From Parcubacteria group bacterium GW2011_GWA2_47_8b (GTDB taxonomy: Bacteria; Patescibacteriota; Minisyncoccia; UBA6257; WO2-44-18): 7,921 nucleotides of DNA. Shown here one piece after another: positions 1-5,818 of the stretch (position 1 is the first letter of the stretch; each line of letters opens with the position of its first letter). The position numbers and the translations under genes were made by a program. The notes under the pieces are model-generated. The model saw only the letters and a list, made by a program, of their open reading frames with translations, was not told the origin of the DNA and ran no database searches. The stretch covers positions 1 through 7,921 of the forward strand of contig LCOU01000020.1 of the NCBI GenBank assembly GCA_001003205.1. Reading direction: 5' to 3'.

Positions 1-363
1 ACAATGAAACAGCCATCTTTTGAGTTTTGAATTCTAACCTCGACGGCAAAAACGTCGCGGGACAGTGCCTGATGGGCAGTTTTAATGGGGCGTTATCCTT
101 AAGGTGGTCTACCGTTAGACCGTGTGGGGATAACGATAAACAATTTGGCTATATGCTGGAACATCCGTGTATCTCTGAAGTACCGAGTACATATAATCTA
201 TATGTCTGGTGAAAATCTTAGAGTGGCACGTCAAGTCGACGGACAACCAGCAGGCAACCCATCACATCTACCAAGTTGCGATGGAGAGTCCTCAACGACT
301 ATACGCCAAACCCGATTTAGATAATCGGAGAAGATATAGTCTGATCTTTGCGGCGACGCAAAG

Positions 364-385
364 TTCTCCAACAACGATCGGAGAA
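364..385 (+). promoter_or_regulatory. Hairpin covering the Shine-Dalgarno site of the intron 1 endonuclease
   Basis: TTCTCC (364-369) pairs with GGAGAA (380-385) around a 10-base loop. The GGAG at 380-383 is the only Shine-Dalgarno-like sequence before the ATG at 396, with a rather long 12-base gap. The hairpin directly follows another stem, CTTTGC/GCAAAG (346-363), in the P9 region of the intron. When the RNA is folded the ribosome site would be hidden. The pairing is visible; the regulatory role is inferred. Confidence 0.5.
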
Positions 386-395
386 AACCTAAACA

Positions 396-1016
396 ATGAA
401 TATAAAGAAATTAGAAGAGTACAAAGAAGGATTAAAATTGACTGATAAGCAGCGAGAATTGCTTGTTGGGCTGGTTTTGGGAGATGGTCATCTAGAAACC
501 CGGAATGGCCGAACCTATCGGCTGAAAGTTGAACATTCGATCAAGCAAAAAGATTACGCTGATTGGTTGTATCAAAACTTTCGCGAATGGGTTAATCAAC
601 CTCCTAAGGCAAGAGTAAAAGATTCCTTTGGTAAAAGCATAACTAGTTATGGATTCACTACTTATACCACTGGATCCCTGCGGTTTTACGCGCAGCAGTT
701 TTATGCCGGTAAAAAGAAAATTATCCCGGTTAGGATAGAAAAACTGTTGACGCCACAAGCTCTAGCGATTTGGTTTATGGACGATGGGTCATGGAAATCT
801 GATCACCACAAGACGTACATAATTCACTCGCTTGGATACAGTAAAAATGAATTAGTTCTTGTCACGAAAGTATTGAATAAAAAATTCGGTATTAACGCCG
901 GCATTCACAGACAATACGACAAATGGCGAATCTATATCTATAGCGATTCTGCCGAAAAATTCAGAAAACTTGTCGAGTCGTACGTTATACCATCAATGAG
1001 ATACAAATTAGGTTAA
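396..1016 (+). CDS. LAGLIDADG homing endonuclease, two-motif type
   Basis: Intron-encoded DNA endonuclease of 206 aa that should cut intronless 23S genes near the H81 site so that the intron is copied in by repair. It has two LAGLIDADG motifs, LLVGLVLGDG (22-31) and ALAIWFMDDG (122-131). Each gives one acidic metal-binding residue, so a single chain forms the pseudo-symmetric active site. The C-terminal IPSMRYKL (198-205) is typical of the LAGLIDADG_2 (PF03161) family. Both motifs are intact and the frame is open, so it is probably active. The ATG at 396 is chosen because it follows GGAG (380-383) and leaves the usual 20 or so residues before motif 1. The gene lies in the P9 region, downstream of the S element, and its stop codon is only 7 bases before the 3' splice site, so translation and splicing of one RNA probably exclude each other. 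Some LAGLIDADG proteins also act as maturases; nothing here decides that. Confidence 0.93.
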   Translation: MNIKKLEEYKEGLKLTDKQRELLVGLVLGDGHLETRNGRTYRLKVEHSIKQKDYADWLYQNFREWVNQPPKARVKDSFGKSITSYGFTTYTTGSLRFYAQQFYAGKKKIIPVRIEKLLTPQALAIWFMDDGSWKSDHHKTYIIHSLGYSKNELVLVTKVLNKKFGINAGIHRQYDKWRIYIYSDSAEKFRKLVESYVIPSMRYKLG

Positions 1017-1185
1017 CAAAGTGCCCAAAAAGTAACGGAGGAGTTTATTAAGGTTGGCTTAGCCCGGATGGAAATCGGGCCGGACGTGTAAAGGCACATG
1101 CCAGCTTAACTGCAAGACCGACAAGTCGCGCAGATGCGAAAGCAGAACTTAGTGACCCGACGACACTTTATAGAAAGGTCGGAGA

Positions 1186-1219
<34 letters not shown>

Positions 1220-1355
1220 AGTGAGATCCGAGAGTTCCTATCGACGATCTCGCTCGGCACCTCGATGTCGGCTCGCCCTAGCGCGGGGCTGGAGAAGGTC
1301 CGAAGCGTATGGCTGTTCGCCATTTAAAAGGGCACGTGAGCTGGGTTCAAACCGT

Positions 1356-1640
1356 TGATGCGCTAATCGCGCACCATAATGCTAATCTACGAATGTATGC
1401 GAATACCGCGAATAGATTGGCGCATGAACGGTTTGAATCCGAGGACAAGACATTAGTCACGGCGGCCATAGAAAGTAATTTCTATGATCCATGCTAACTA
1501 ATATCGGTGGAATCCTATGTGGACAACACCGAGGAAATTTCGATATCTATCGAAAGTCCGTAGAGACTAGACGTTAGCCTCCTTATAGAAATAAGGATGA
1601 AGATATAGTCCAATGCACGTAGTAATACGTGGAAAACATG
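1356..1640 (+). ncRNA. Group I intron 2 in 23S rRNA (E. coli 2593), without ORF
   Basis: Group I intron of 285 nt with no coding potential of note. Joining CAAACCGT (1348-1355) to CGTGAGACAG (1641) gives the sequence around E. coli U2593/C2594, the known insertion site of the Chlamydomonas chloroplast intron whose enzyme is I-CreI. Core elements: CGGTGGAATC (1505-1514), R element with GACTA (1565-1569), P8 CCTTAT/ATAAGG with AGAA loop (1581-1596), S element AAGATATAGTCC (1600-1611) with TAGTC closing P7, and a P9 stem CACGT/ACGTG (1616-1631). The intron ends in G1640. The exon end pairs with 1427-1440, but in that register the splice-site U1355 faces A1428 rather than the usual G, so the exact P1 register is uncertain. 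The 5' boundary could also be read as T1356, but that would add a base to a conserved rRNA stretch. Confidence 0.88.
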
Positions 1641-1832
1641 CGTGAGACAGGTTGGTCTCTATCTGTTACGGGCGTTGACACTTGAGGGGAGTCGTCCCTA
1701 GTAAACGACAAATTGCTACTTCGCGAAGTAATTCGCGATGACAATTCGGCTAATAACGGTGGAATCTTTGAATGGTTTTGGTCCGTTGATAACCATCTAT
1801 TGCTGCGGTCCAGCGATATGTGGTACAATTTA

Positions 1833-1852
1833 CCTGCCTGCCGGCAGGCAGG
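1833..1852 (+). repeat. Perfect 20-bp palindrome, CPR-type dispersed repeat
   Basis: CCTGCCTGCC followed directly by its reverse complement GGCAGGCAGG. It is much more GC-rich than its surroundings. It lies in intron 3 upstream of the conserved part of the endonuclease. If read in the frame of that gene it gives PACRQAG, a string I associate with such repeats in Parcubacteria gene calls. A degenerate relative occurs at 5804-5818. Copy number in the genome cannot be seen here. Confidence 0.75.
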
Positions 1853-1883
1853 CTTGAGGACCAGGATTATCAAAGACAATACC

Positions 1884-2360
1884 GTGGGAAGTCAATCTAA
1901 AGTTAATTTAGCTTATATCGCCGGTTTTTTAGACGGCGATGGCAGTCTGATGCTTCAAATTAAGAAGCGTAAAGACGGTAAATCAAAGCGACGGTTCATG
2001 TGCACTATCTGTTTCTATCAGGATAGCCGCCACGAGAAGCCGCTTTACTGGATTAGGAGAATTCTTGGCATCGGCTACTTATCGCGTCGCAATGATGGGA
2101 TGAGTGAGTTGAGAATAAATGGCTTTAAGCAAGTCCGGGATATTATTAAGGATTTGTTGCCGTTTATCAGATTCAAGAAAGAACAGGCGAAATCATTGCT
2201 TAAGGCGGCCGATCTTTTAACAAAGAAGAGCGGCAATCTAAGCAAAAACGACCTGTTTAAACTAGTGGATTGCATAGTTGTTATTCAAAAAAACAATTAC
2301 GCGACCAAGAAAAAGAAAACCAGAAAAGATTTGCTAAAGATTTTAGATTTGACCCCGTAA
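1884..2360 (+). CDS. I-CreI-like LAGLIDADG homing endonuclease
   Basis: Single-motif LAGLIDADG_1 enzyme, expected to work as a homodimer that cuts DNA at an intron insertion site. From the GTG at 1884 it is 158 aa, against 163 aa for I-CreI. The motif AYIAGFLDGDGS (10-21) matches YLAGFVDGDGS of I-CreI, and PFIRFKKEQA (93-102) matches PFLKLKQKQA. By manual alignment the I-CreI catalytic residues D20, Q47 and K98 are all present (D19, Q46 and K98 here), so it is probably active. The start is uncertain. The frame is open back to an ATG at 1713, with another ATG at 1818, but those extensions run through the intron core and the palindrome, and no good Shine-Dalgarno site supports any start. GTG 1884 is chosen because it gives the family's usual N-terminal length. 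The C-terminus is lysine-rich (TKKKKTRKD). Confidence 0.88.
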   Translation: MGSQSKVNLAYIAGFLDGDGSLMLQIKKRKDGKSKRRFMCTICFYQDSRHEKPLYWIRRILGIGYLSRRNDGMSELRINGFKQVRDIIKDLLPFIRFKKEQAKSLLKAADLLTKKSGNLSKNDLFKLVDCIVVIQKNNYATKKKKTRKDLLKILDLTP

Positions 2361-2745
2361 CGACTTGTTCCCGCCAACGCGGGACGGAGTTAGAAAATGC
2401 GACGTTATTATTTTCTAGCTAATACGCCGACCTCCTAATTCGTTTAAAGCGAATGGAGGAAGATATAGTCTACACACATAGTGATATGTGATTATGTGAC
2501 GAGAGGACCGGGATGAACATACCTCTGGTCTACCAGCTTTGGTACCAACTGAAGCGCTGGGTAGCTATGTATGGAAGGGATAAGCGCTGAAAGCATCTAA
2601 GCACGAAGCCTACCCCAAGATTGGGTGTCTGTCCGGTGCAAATCGGACAGCGGTTCGTAGAAGACTACTACGTTGATAGGCTCTAGGTGTAAGCATCGTA
2701 AGGTGTTTAGCCGAGGAGTACTAATAAACCGTCTGCGCCCTCAAC

Positions 2746-2796
2746 ATTGCGCGCTTGTCGGTACGAATTAACTTAATTAAGCACAAAGATTCATGC
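2746..2796 (+). other. 23S-5S spacer
   Basis: A short spacer of about 50 bases with no tRNA gene. It contains the palindrome CTTAATTAAG (2772-2781). GCGC at 2748-2753 could be part of the 23S terminal processing stem, whose partner lies before the window. Nothing else is visible. Confidence 0.6.
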
Positions 2797-2915
2797 TTAC
2801 CGGTGTTTTAGCTAGACGTGCACCACCTCTTCCCATTCCGAACAGAGAAGTGAAACCGTCTAGTCCCGATGATACTTGCTGCTTCGGCGGTCGGGAAAGT
2901 AGGGTACGCCGGTAT
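2797..2915 (+). rRNA. rrf: 5S rRNA
   Basis: Complete 5S rRNA of about 117-119 nt. The terminal helix pairs TACCGGTG (2798-2805) with CGCCGGTA (2907-2914), with one G·U pair. Conserved internal sequence is clear: CACCTCTTCCCATTCCGAACAGAGAAGTGAAAC (read across 2823-2855) corresponds to the loop B/C region of other bacterial 5S RNAs, and GGGAAAGTAGGG (2893-2904) to the 3' part of helix IV/loop E. It is the last gene of the rRNA operon in this window. No stem-plus-T-run terminator follows it. Confidence 0.95.
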
Positions 2916-2931
2916 ACATGAGTTTTGGTGC

Positions 2932-2940
2932 TGGTATAAT
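2932..2940 (+). promoter_or_regulatory. Extended -10 promoter for the cell-wall cluster
   Basis: TGGTATAAT fits the extended -10 consensus TGnTATAAT, with a perfect hexamer at 2935-2940. No good -35 box is seen at the right distance; that region overlaps the 3' end of 5S. Transcription would begin about 7 bases downstream, near 2947, only about 3 bases before the ATG at 2950, so the mRNA would be essentially leaderless. Confidence 0.65.
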
Positions 2941-2949
2941 ATAGTAGTA

Positions 2950-3711
2950 ATGCCCAGATTTTTTAAACAATCAATTTACGCAGTTTTTTATTTGGCAGTG
3001 GCTGGTTTGATAGGCTACGGGATTTATTCCCTGCTTATCCAGCCGGCGCCGACTTGTTTTGATAACCGTCAAAACCAGGGGGAGGAGGGAGTTGATTGCG
3101 GCGGTCCCTGCGCGTCGTGCGAATTGCAAAAATTAAAACCGATACAGGCTGGCGTTGAAATTTTCGGCATTGGCGATAGCACCAATGCGGTTTTAAATTT
3201 TTCCAATCCCAACATCACTTATGGCGCCCAATCTTTTACTTACACGCTTAATTTTTACGGCGCGGCGCGGGAAAAAATTTTTTCCCTGACTAAGACATCT
3301 TTTATTTATCCGGCTGAAGCCAAAAAAGTGGTAATTGAGCCGAATTTGAAAATAGATTTTAGCAAAATTGTCGGCACTCCCGAAATTATTATAAGCGCAC
3401 CGACCTATAAATCCGCCGAGGAATATTCCGAACCGAAAACCCAGTTCCGCCAGGTCAAAACCGAAATCAGCGGATCTATAGCCACAATTACCGGAATTTT
3501 GGCAAATCGTGAATCGTTTAAAATTTCACGCGCCGGAATCGGCGCCGTAACTGCCCAAAAAGCAACCGGCAAATTGGCCGGAGCTTCCAAAACTGTTCTG
3601 TTTGATATTCGGCCGTTTGAAGAACGTGCGTTTAAAATAATTATTCCGCTGAACGCCATAGTGCGGCTGAACGAACTTGAAACCGCGGTTTTCGCGGAAG
3701 TTAGTAAATAA
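2950..3711 (+). CDS. Membrane-anchored protein with Cys-rich VDCGGPC motif, function unknown
   Basis: I do not recognise a named family. The 253-aa protein has a short basic N-terminus, one membrane segment (about 9-30) and then a motif PTCFDNRQNQGEEGVDCGGPCASC (across 34-57) with four cysteines at 36, 50, 54 and 57. Similar CxDxxxNxxExxxDCGGPC motifs occur in many exported proteins of CPR bacteria and Bacteroidetes, and might form disulfides or bind metal. The remaining 195 or so residues alternate hydrophobic and polar residues as in a beta-rich extracytoplasmic domain. The frame extends upstream to 2869, but that part overlaps 5S; the ATG at 2950 sits directly after a promoter and before the membrane segment. 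Its stop is 9 bases before rodA, so the two are probably co-transcribed. A role in envelope assembly is inferred from context only. Confidence 0.85.
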   Translation: MPRFFKQSIYAVFYLAVAGLIGYGIYSLLIQPAPTCFDNRQNQGEEGVDCGGPCASCELQKLKPIQAGVEIFGIGDSTNAVLNFSNPNITYGAQSFTYTLNFYGAAREKIFSLTKTSFIYPAEAKKVVIEPNLKIDFSKIVGTPEIIISAPTYKSAEEYSEPKTQFRQVKTEISGSIATITGILANRESFKISRAGIGAVTAQKATGKLAGASKTVLFDIRPFEERAFKIIIPLNAIVRLNELETAVFAEVSK

Positions 3712-3720
3712 CAAACCGTT

Positions 3721-4815
3721 ATGACTGCGTTTCTCAAAAGGCAGGACTGGTTCTTGAACGCAGCCGTTTTATTTTTGGCGGCGGCTAGTTTAGTAACACT
3801 CTCAAGCATTAACCGTTCGCTTTTTTGGCAGCAGTTGATTTGGTTTGCGATAGGATTTTCCATAATTATTTTTTTTACCAGAATAGACTGGCGGCCGTTG
3901 ACTAGCTACAAGTGGGTAATTCTCGGATTTTATCTTTTCGCGCTGCTTTTGCTGGTGGCTACTTATTTTCTGGCCCCGGTCATACGCAGCACCCGCAGTT
4001 GGCTGGTTGTGGGGCCGGTGCAGATACAAACTTCGGAAATAGCCAAGATCGCTTTAATTATTCTCCTGGCGTCTTTTTTTGCCAGAGGGCACGTTGGCAT
4101 CGCGCGCTGGAATGTTTTACTAAAATCATTTCTATATTTCATTATCCCGACTGCCTTGATTTTGGTACAGCCGGATTTGGGTTCGGCTTTGATACTATTC
4201 GCCATTTGGCTTGGGCTATTACTGGTGAGCGGCATTCGCTGGCGGCACTTGTTTATCGGTTTTATTATATTTTCGCTTCTGTTTGGTTTGGGTTGGAAGT
4301 TTATGCTTGAGAATTATCAAAAAAATCGTATTACCGCGTTTTTAAATCCAAGCTCCAGCCCATTGGACGCTAATTACAACGTGATTCAGTCCAAGATCGC
4401 TATCGGGTCGGCCGGATTTTTTGGAAAGGGCTACGGGCAGGGGACGCAAGTTCAGCTTGGATTTTTGCCGGAGGCGAAAACCGATTTTATTTTCCCCGCG
4501 TTCGTTGAGGAGTGGGGGAGCCTTGGCGGATTTTTGGTAATCGGCGTTTTTGTTCTTATGCTTTTGCGGATTATTAAAATCGGGATTCAGTGTCATGACA
4601 ATTTTTCAAGATTAATATGCCTCGGGACCGTGATTATGTTCCTTTCCCAATTTACTATTAACGTCGGATCGGCGCTCGGCCTTTTGCCGGTTGTCGGGGT
4701 GACGCTTCCGTTTTTCAGTTACGGCGGTTCCAGCATTTTGGCCAACGCCATGCTTATCGGCATAATCCAAAGTACCGTCGTCCGATCGTCGTTTTTAAGA
4801 AGAGATATTGAATAA
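3721..4815 (+). CDS. rodA: SEDS peptidoglycan glycosyltransferase RodA
   Basis: Integral membrane polymerase that joins lipid II units into glycan strands, normally together with a class B penicillin-binding protein in the elongation machinery. The 364-aa length and about ten membrane segments fit the SEDS family. Signature regions: WLVVGPVQIQTSEIAK (94-109), QPDLGSA (150-156), the long extracellular loop with AFLNP (206-210) and YNVIQSKIAIGSAGFFGKG (219-237), GTQ..LGFLPE (241-251), TDFIF (254-258) with D255 at the catalytic aspartate position, and PFFSYGGSS (330-338). The IAIGS..GKG..GTQ..FLPE..TDFIF order is typical of RodA rather than FtsW. The ATG at 3721 has no Shine-Dalgarno sequence; coupling to the gene 9 bases upstream is likely. 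mltG follows after 5 bases. No class B penicillin-binding protein or mreB is seen in the window. Confidence 0.95.
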   Translation: MTAFLKRQDWFLNAAVLFLAAASLVTLSSINRSLFWQQLIWFAIGFSIIIFFTRIDWRPLTSYKWVILGFYLFALLLLVATYFLAPVIRSTRSWLVVGPVQIQTSEIAKIALIILLASFFARGHVGIARWNVLLKSFLYFIIPTALILVQPDLGSALILFAIWLGLLLVSGIRWRHLFIGFIIFSLLFGLGWKFMLENYQKNRITAFLNPSSSPLDANYNVIQSKIAIGSAGFFGKGYGQGTQVQLGFLPEAKTDFIFPAFVEEWGSLGGFLVIGVFVLMLLRIIKIGIQCHDNFSRLICLGTVIMFLSQFTINVGSALGLLPVVGVTLPFFSYGGSSILANAMLIGIIQSTVVRSSFLRRDIE

Positions 4816-4820
4816 CGACC

Positions 4821-5699
4821 ATGTCTAGAGAAAAATTAATCTATATTTCAATTAGTGTATTCTTTGTGCTCATTGTTTGGGCGGTTGTTTCTTATTTTTT
4901 TGCTCCAGTCGGCGGAAGTGTTCGTGCGGTTGGTTTTAATATAGAACAAGGCGTCGGATTCAGGGAAATCGCGCACAATTTGAAAGGCGCCGGGCTCATC
5001 AAATCGCCGGCAACCTTTTTGATTTACGGTTTTATGTCCGGTTCGGCGCACAAACTGAAAGCCGGAAATTACACGTTTTCAAACGATATGAGTTTGCCGG
5101 AAATAATTTCCGCATTGGTTCAAGGGCCGGAAGAGGATATCGCGATCACAGTCAAAGAGGGCGAAACACTCGCGGAAATAGAAAAAAAATTGGTACAGGC
5201 AGGCATTATTAAACCGGGCGGGCTTTCCAAATTTCCGGGAAAATCTCTTGAGGGATTTTTATTTCCCGACACCTACCGTTTTTTCCCGAATTCGCCCGCT
5301 AATGATGTTATCAGAAAATTTTTGGCCAATTTTCAAGCCAAAACTAAAGCGTTATCAGAAACTTATTCGGGTGATTTTTACAAAGCGTTGATTGTTGCCT
5401 CGCTGATAGAAAAAGAAGTGCCGTTTTCCGAGGACCGCCATTTGGTTTCCGGAATTATTTACAAACGTCTGGCCATCGGTATGCCGCTTCAGATTGATGC
5501 GGCGCCCGATACCTACAATAATTACGGTTTGCCAAAAAAGCCGATTGCCAATCCCGGTCTGGATGCTCTTCGCGCCGCGATTTATCCCAAAAGCTCCGAT
5601 TATTTGTATTATTTATCCGATCCATTAACCAAACGCACGATTTTCAGCAAAACCTTTGAAGAGCACAAGGAAAATAAGCTTAAGTACTTGGGGGGATAA
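4821..5699 (+). CDS. mltG: Endolytic murein transglycosylase MltG (YceG-like)
   Basis: Inner-membrane lytic transglycosylase that cuts nascent glycan strands and so sets their length. The 292-aa protein has an N-terminal membrane anchor (about 6-27) and a LysM-like part with VKEGETLAEIEKKL (111-124). Catalytic-domain signatures are EGFLFPDTY (144-152), ASLIEKE (193-199) containing the catalytic glutamate, RLAIGMPLQIDAA (216-228), NYGLPKKPIANPG (234-246) and FEEHKENKLKYL (279-290). Compared with E. coli MltG, about 20 residues are missing between LQ.D and the TYN..GLP segment (after about residue 229), making the domain compact. The missing part is not a known catalytic motif, so activity is likely retained. 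It starts 5 bases after rodA without a clear Shine-Dalgarno site, so it probably shares its transcript. Pairing with rodA fits a polymerase-cutter module. Confidence 0.95.
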   Translation: MSREKLIYISISVFFVLIVWAVVSYFFAPVGGSVRAVGFNIEQGVGFREIAHNLKGAGLIKSPATFLIYGFMSGSAHKLKAGNYTFSNDMSLPEIISALVQGPEEDIAITVKEGETLAEIEKKLVQAGIIKPGGLSKFPGKSLEGFLFPDTYRFFPNSPANDVIRKFLANFQAKTKALSETYSGDFYKALIVASLIEKEVPFSEDRHLVSGIIYKRLAIGMPLQIDAAPDTYNNYGLPKKPIANPGLDALRAAIYPKSSDYLYYLSDPLTKRTIFSKTFEEHKENKLKYLGG

Positions 5700-5705
5700 T
5701 GCCAC

Positions 5706-5735
5706 TTGACAAGTTAAGGGGCTCTTGTGTACAAT
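5706..5735 (+). promoter_or_regulatory. Sigma70-type promoter of rpoB
   Basis: TTGACA (5706-5711) and TACAAT (5730-5735) are separated by 18 bases. This is a perfect -35 box and a -10 box with one change. Transcription would start near 5742, giving a leader of nearly 90 bases before rpoB. The promoter begins 6 bases after the mltG stop codon. Confidence 0.8.
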
Positions 5736-5748
5736 GCTAAGTAATTAC

Positions 5749-5781
5749 AAAAGACACAAAACTACTCTCGTAGTGTCTTTT
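5749..5781 (+). terminator. Leader hairpin with T-rich tail: attenuator or mltG terminator
   Basis: AAAAGACAC (5749-5757) pairs with GTGTCTTTT (5773-5781) in a 9-bp stem; inside, TAC/GTA (5763-5765, 5770-5772) can extend it. The tail TTCTTGTTTT (5780-5789) is T-rich, as in intrinsic terminators. It would end transcripts from the rodA-mltG cluster, but it lies downstream of the rpoB promoter, so rpoB transcripts must cross it within about 40 bases of their start. Because the stem is flanked by A and T runs it could also work in the other direction. The stem is only moderately GC-rich, so read-through is likely. Confidence 0.6.
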
Positions 5782-5803
5782 CTTGTTTTGCGTTTCATCA
5801 TTT

Positions 5804-5818
5804 CCTGCCGGTAGGCGG
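5804..5818 (+). repeat. Degenerate copy of the dispersed palindrome before rpoB
   Basis: CCTGCC (5804-5809) is followed at once by GGTAGG (5810-5815), which pairs with it with one G·U, and then CGG. It resembles half of the perfect palindrome at 1833-1852. It lies in the rpoB leader, and its right side gives AGGCGG (5813-5818), the only Shine-Dalgarno-like sequence before the start codon at 5830. Confidence 0.5.

Larger units (their letters stand above)
100..1023 (+). ncRNA. Group I intron 1 in 23S rRNA (about E. coli 2262)
   Basis: Self-splicing group I intron of 924 nt. The exon end CGTTATCCT (91-99) pairs over 9 bp with the internal guide GGGATAACG (127-135), ending in the diagnostic U99·G127 wobble. 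The P1 loop contains a GGTCTA/TAGACC hairpin (106-121). The catalytic core is visible: a P2-like hairpin (189-205), an R-type element ending CAACGACTA (294-301), P8 CCGATT/AATCGG (312-328) and the S element AAGATATAGTC (331-341), with P7 formed by GACTA (297-301) and TAGTC (337-341). Two P9 hairpins follow (346-363 and 364-385), then the LAGLIDADG gene. The intron ends in G1023, as omega-G requires. Splicing rebuilds H81 with the same loop length as E. coli. The S sequence fits subgroup IB or a relative; I did not fold it fully. Confidence 0.93.
1703..2498 (+). ncRNA. Group I intron 3 in the sarcin-ricin loop of 23S rRNA (E. coli 2656)
   Basis: Group I intron of 796 nt. Exon 3 ends CCCTAGT (1696-1702) and exon 4 starts ACGAGAGGACC (2499), so the insertion falls between E. 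coli U2656 and A2657. A short P1 is possible: UAGU (1699-1702) with GCUA (1749-1752), giving U1702·G1749 at the splice site. CGGTGGAATC (1757-1766) matches the same element in intron 2. After the ORF come an R-like element with GCTAATACGCC (2418-2428), P8 with CCTCC/GGAGG and ATTCG/CGAAT (2431-2459), the S element AAGATATAGTC (2460-2470) and a P9 hairpin CACATA-GTGA-TATGTG (2475-2490). The intron ends in G2498. Here the endonuclease gene lies upstream of R and S, so it interrupts the core side of the intron instead of P9 as in intron 1. P7 pairing is weaker than in the other two introns. Confidence 0.88.

Noticed and set aside
27..445. Three overlapping + strand ORFs of 61-78 codons at the start of the window
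   Set aside because: They run through 23S exon 1 and the folded core of intron 1; they have no ribosome site and no recognisable protein features.
1583..1879. Minus-strand ORF of 98 codons
   Set aside because: Antisense to intron 2/3 and exon 3, and reads through the palindrome; no ribosome site or family signal.
1713..1883. N-terminal extension of the I-CreI-like ORF
   Set aside because: It crosses the intron core and the palindrome (giving PACRQAG) and has no counterpart in I-CreI; treated as open frame by chance.
2869..2949. Upstream start for the Cys-motif protein
   Set aside because: This part lies in 5S rRNA and over the promoter; the ATG at 2950 fits both the promoter and the membrane segment.
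3405..4596. Several minus-strand and shifted ORFs across the wall cluster
   Set aside because: Shadows of the 2950 gene and rodA in other frames; low-complexity translations without family features.
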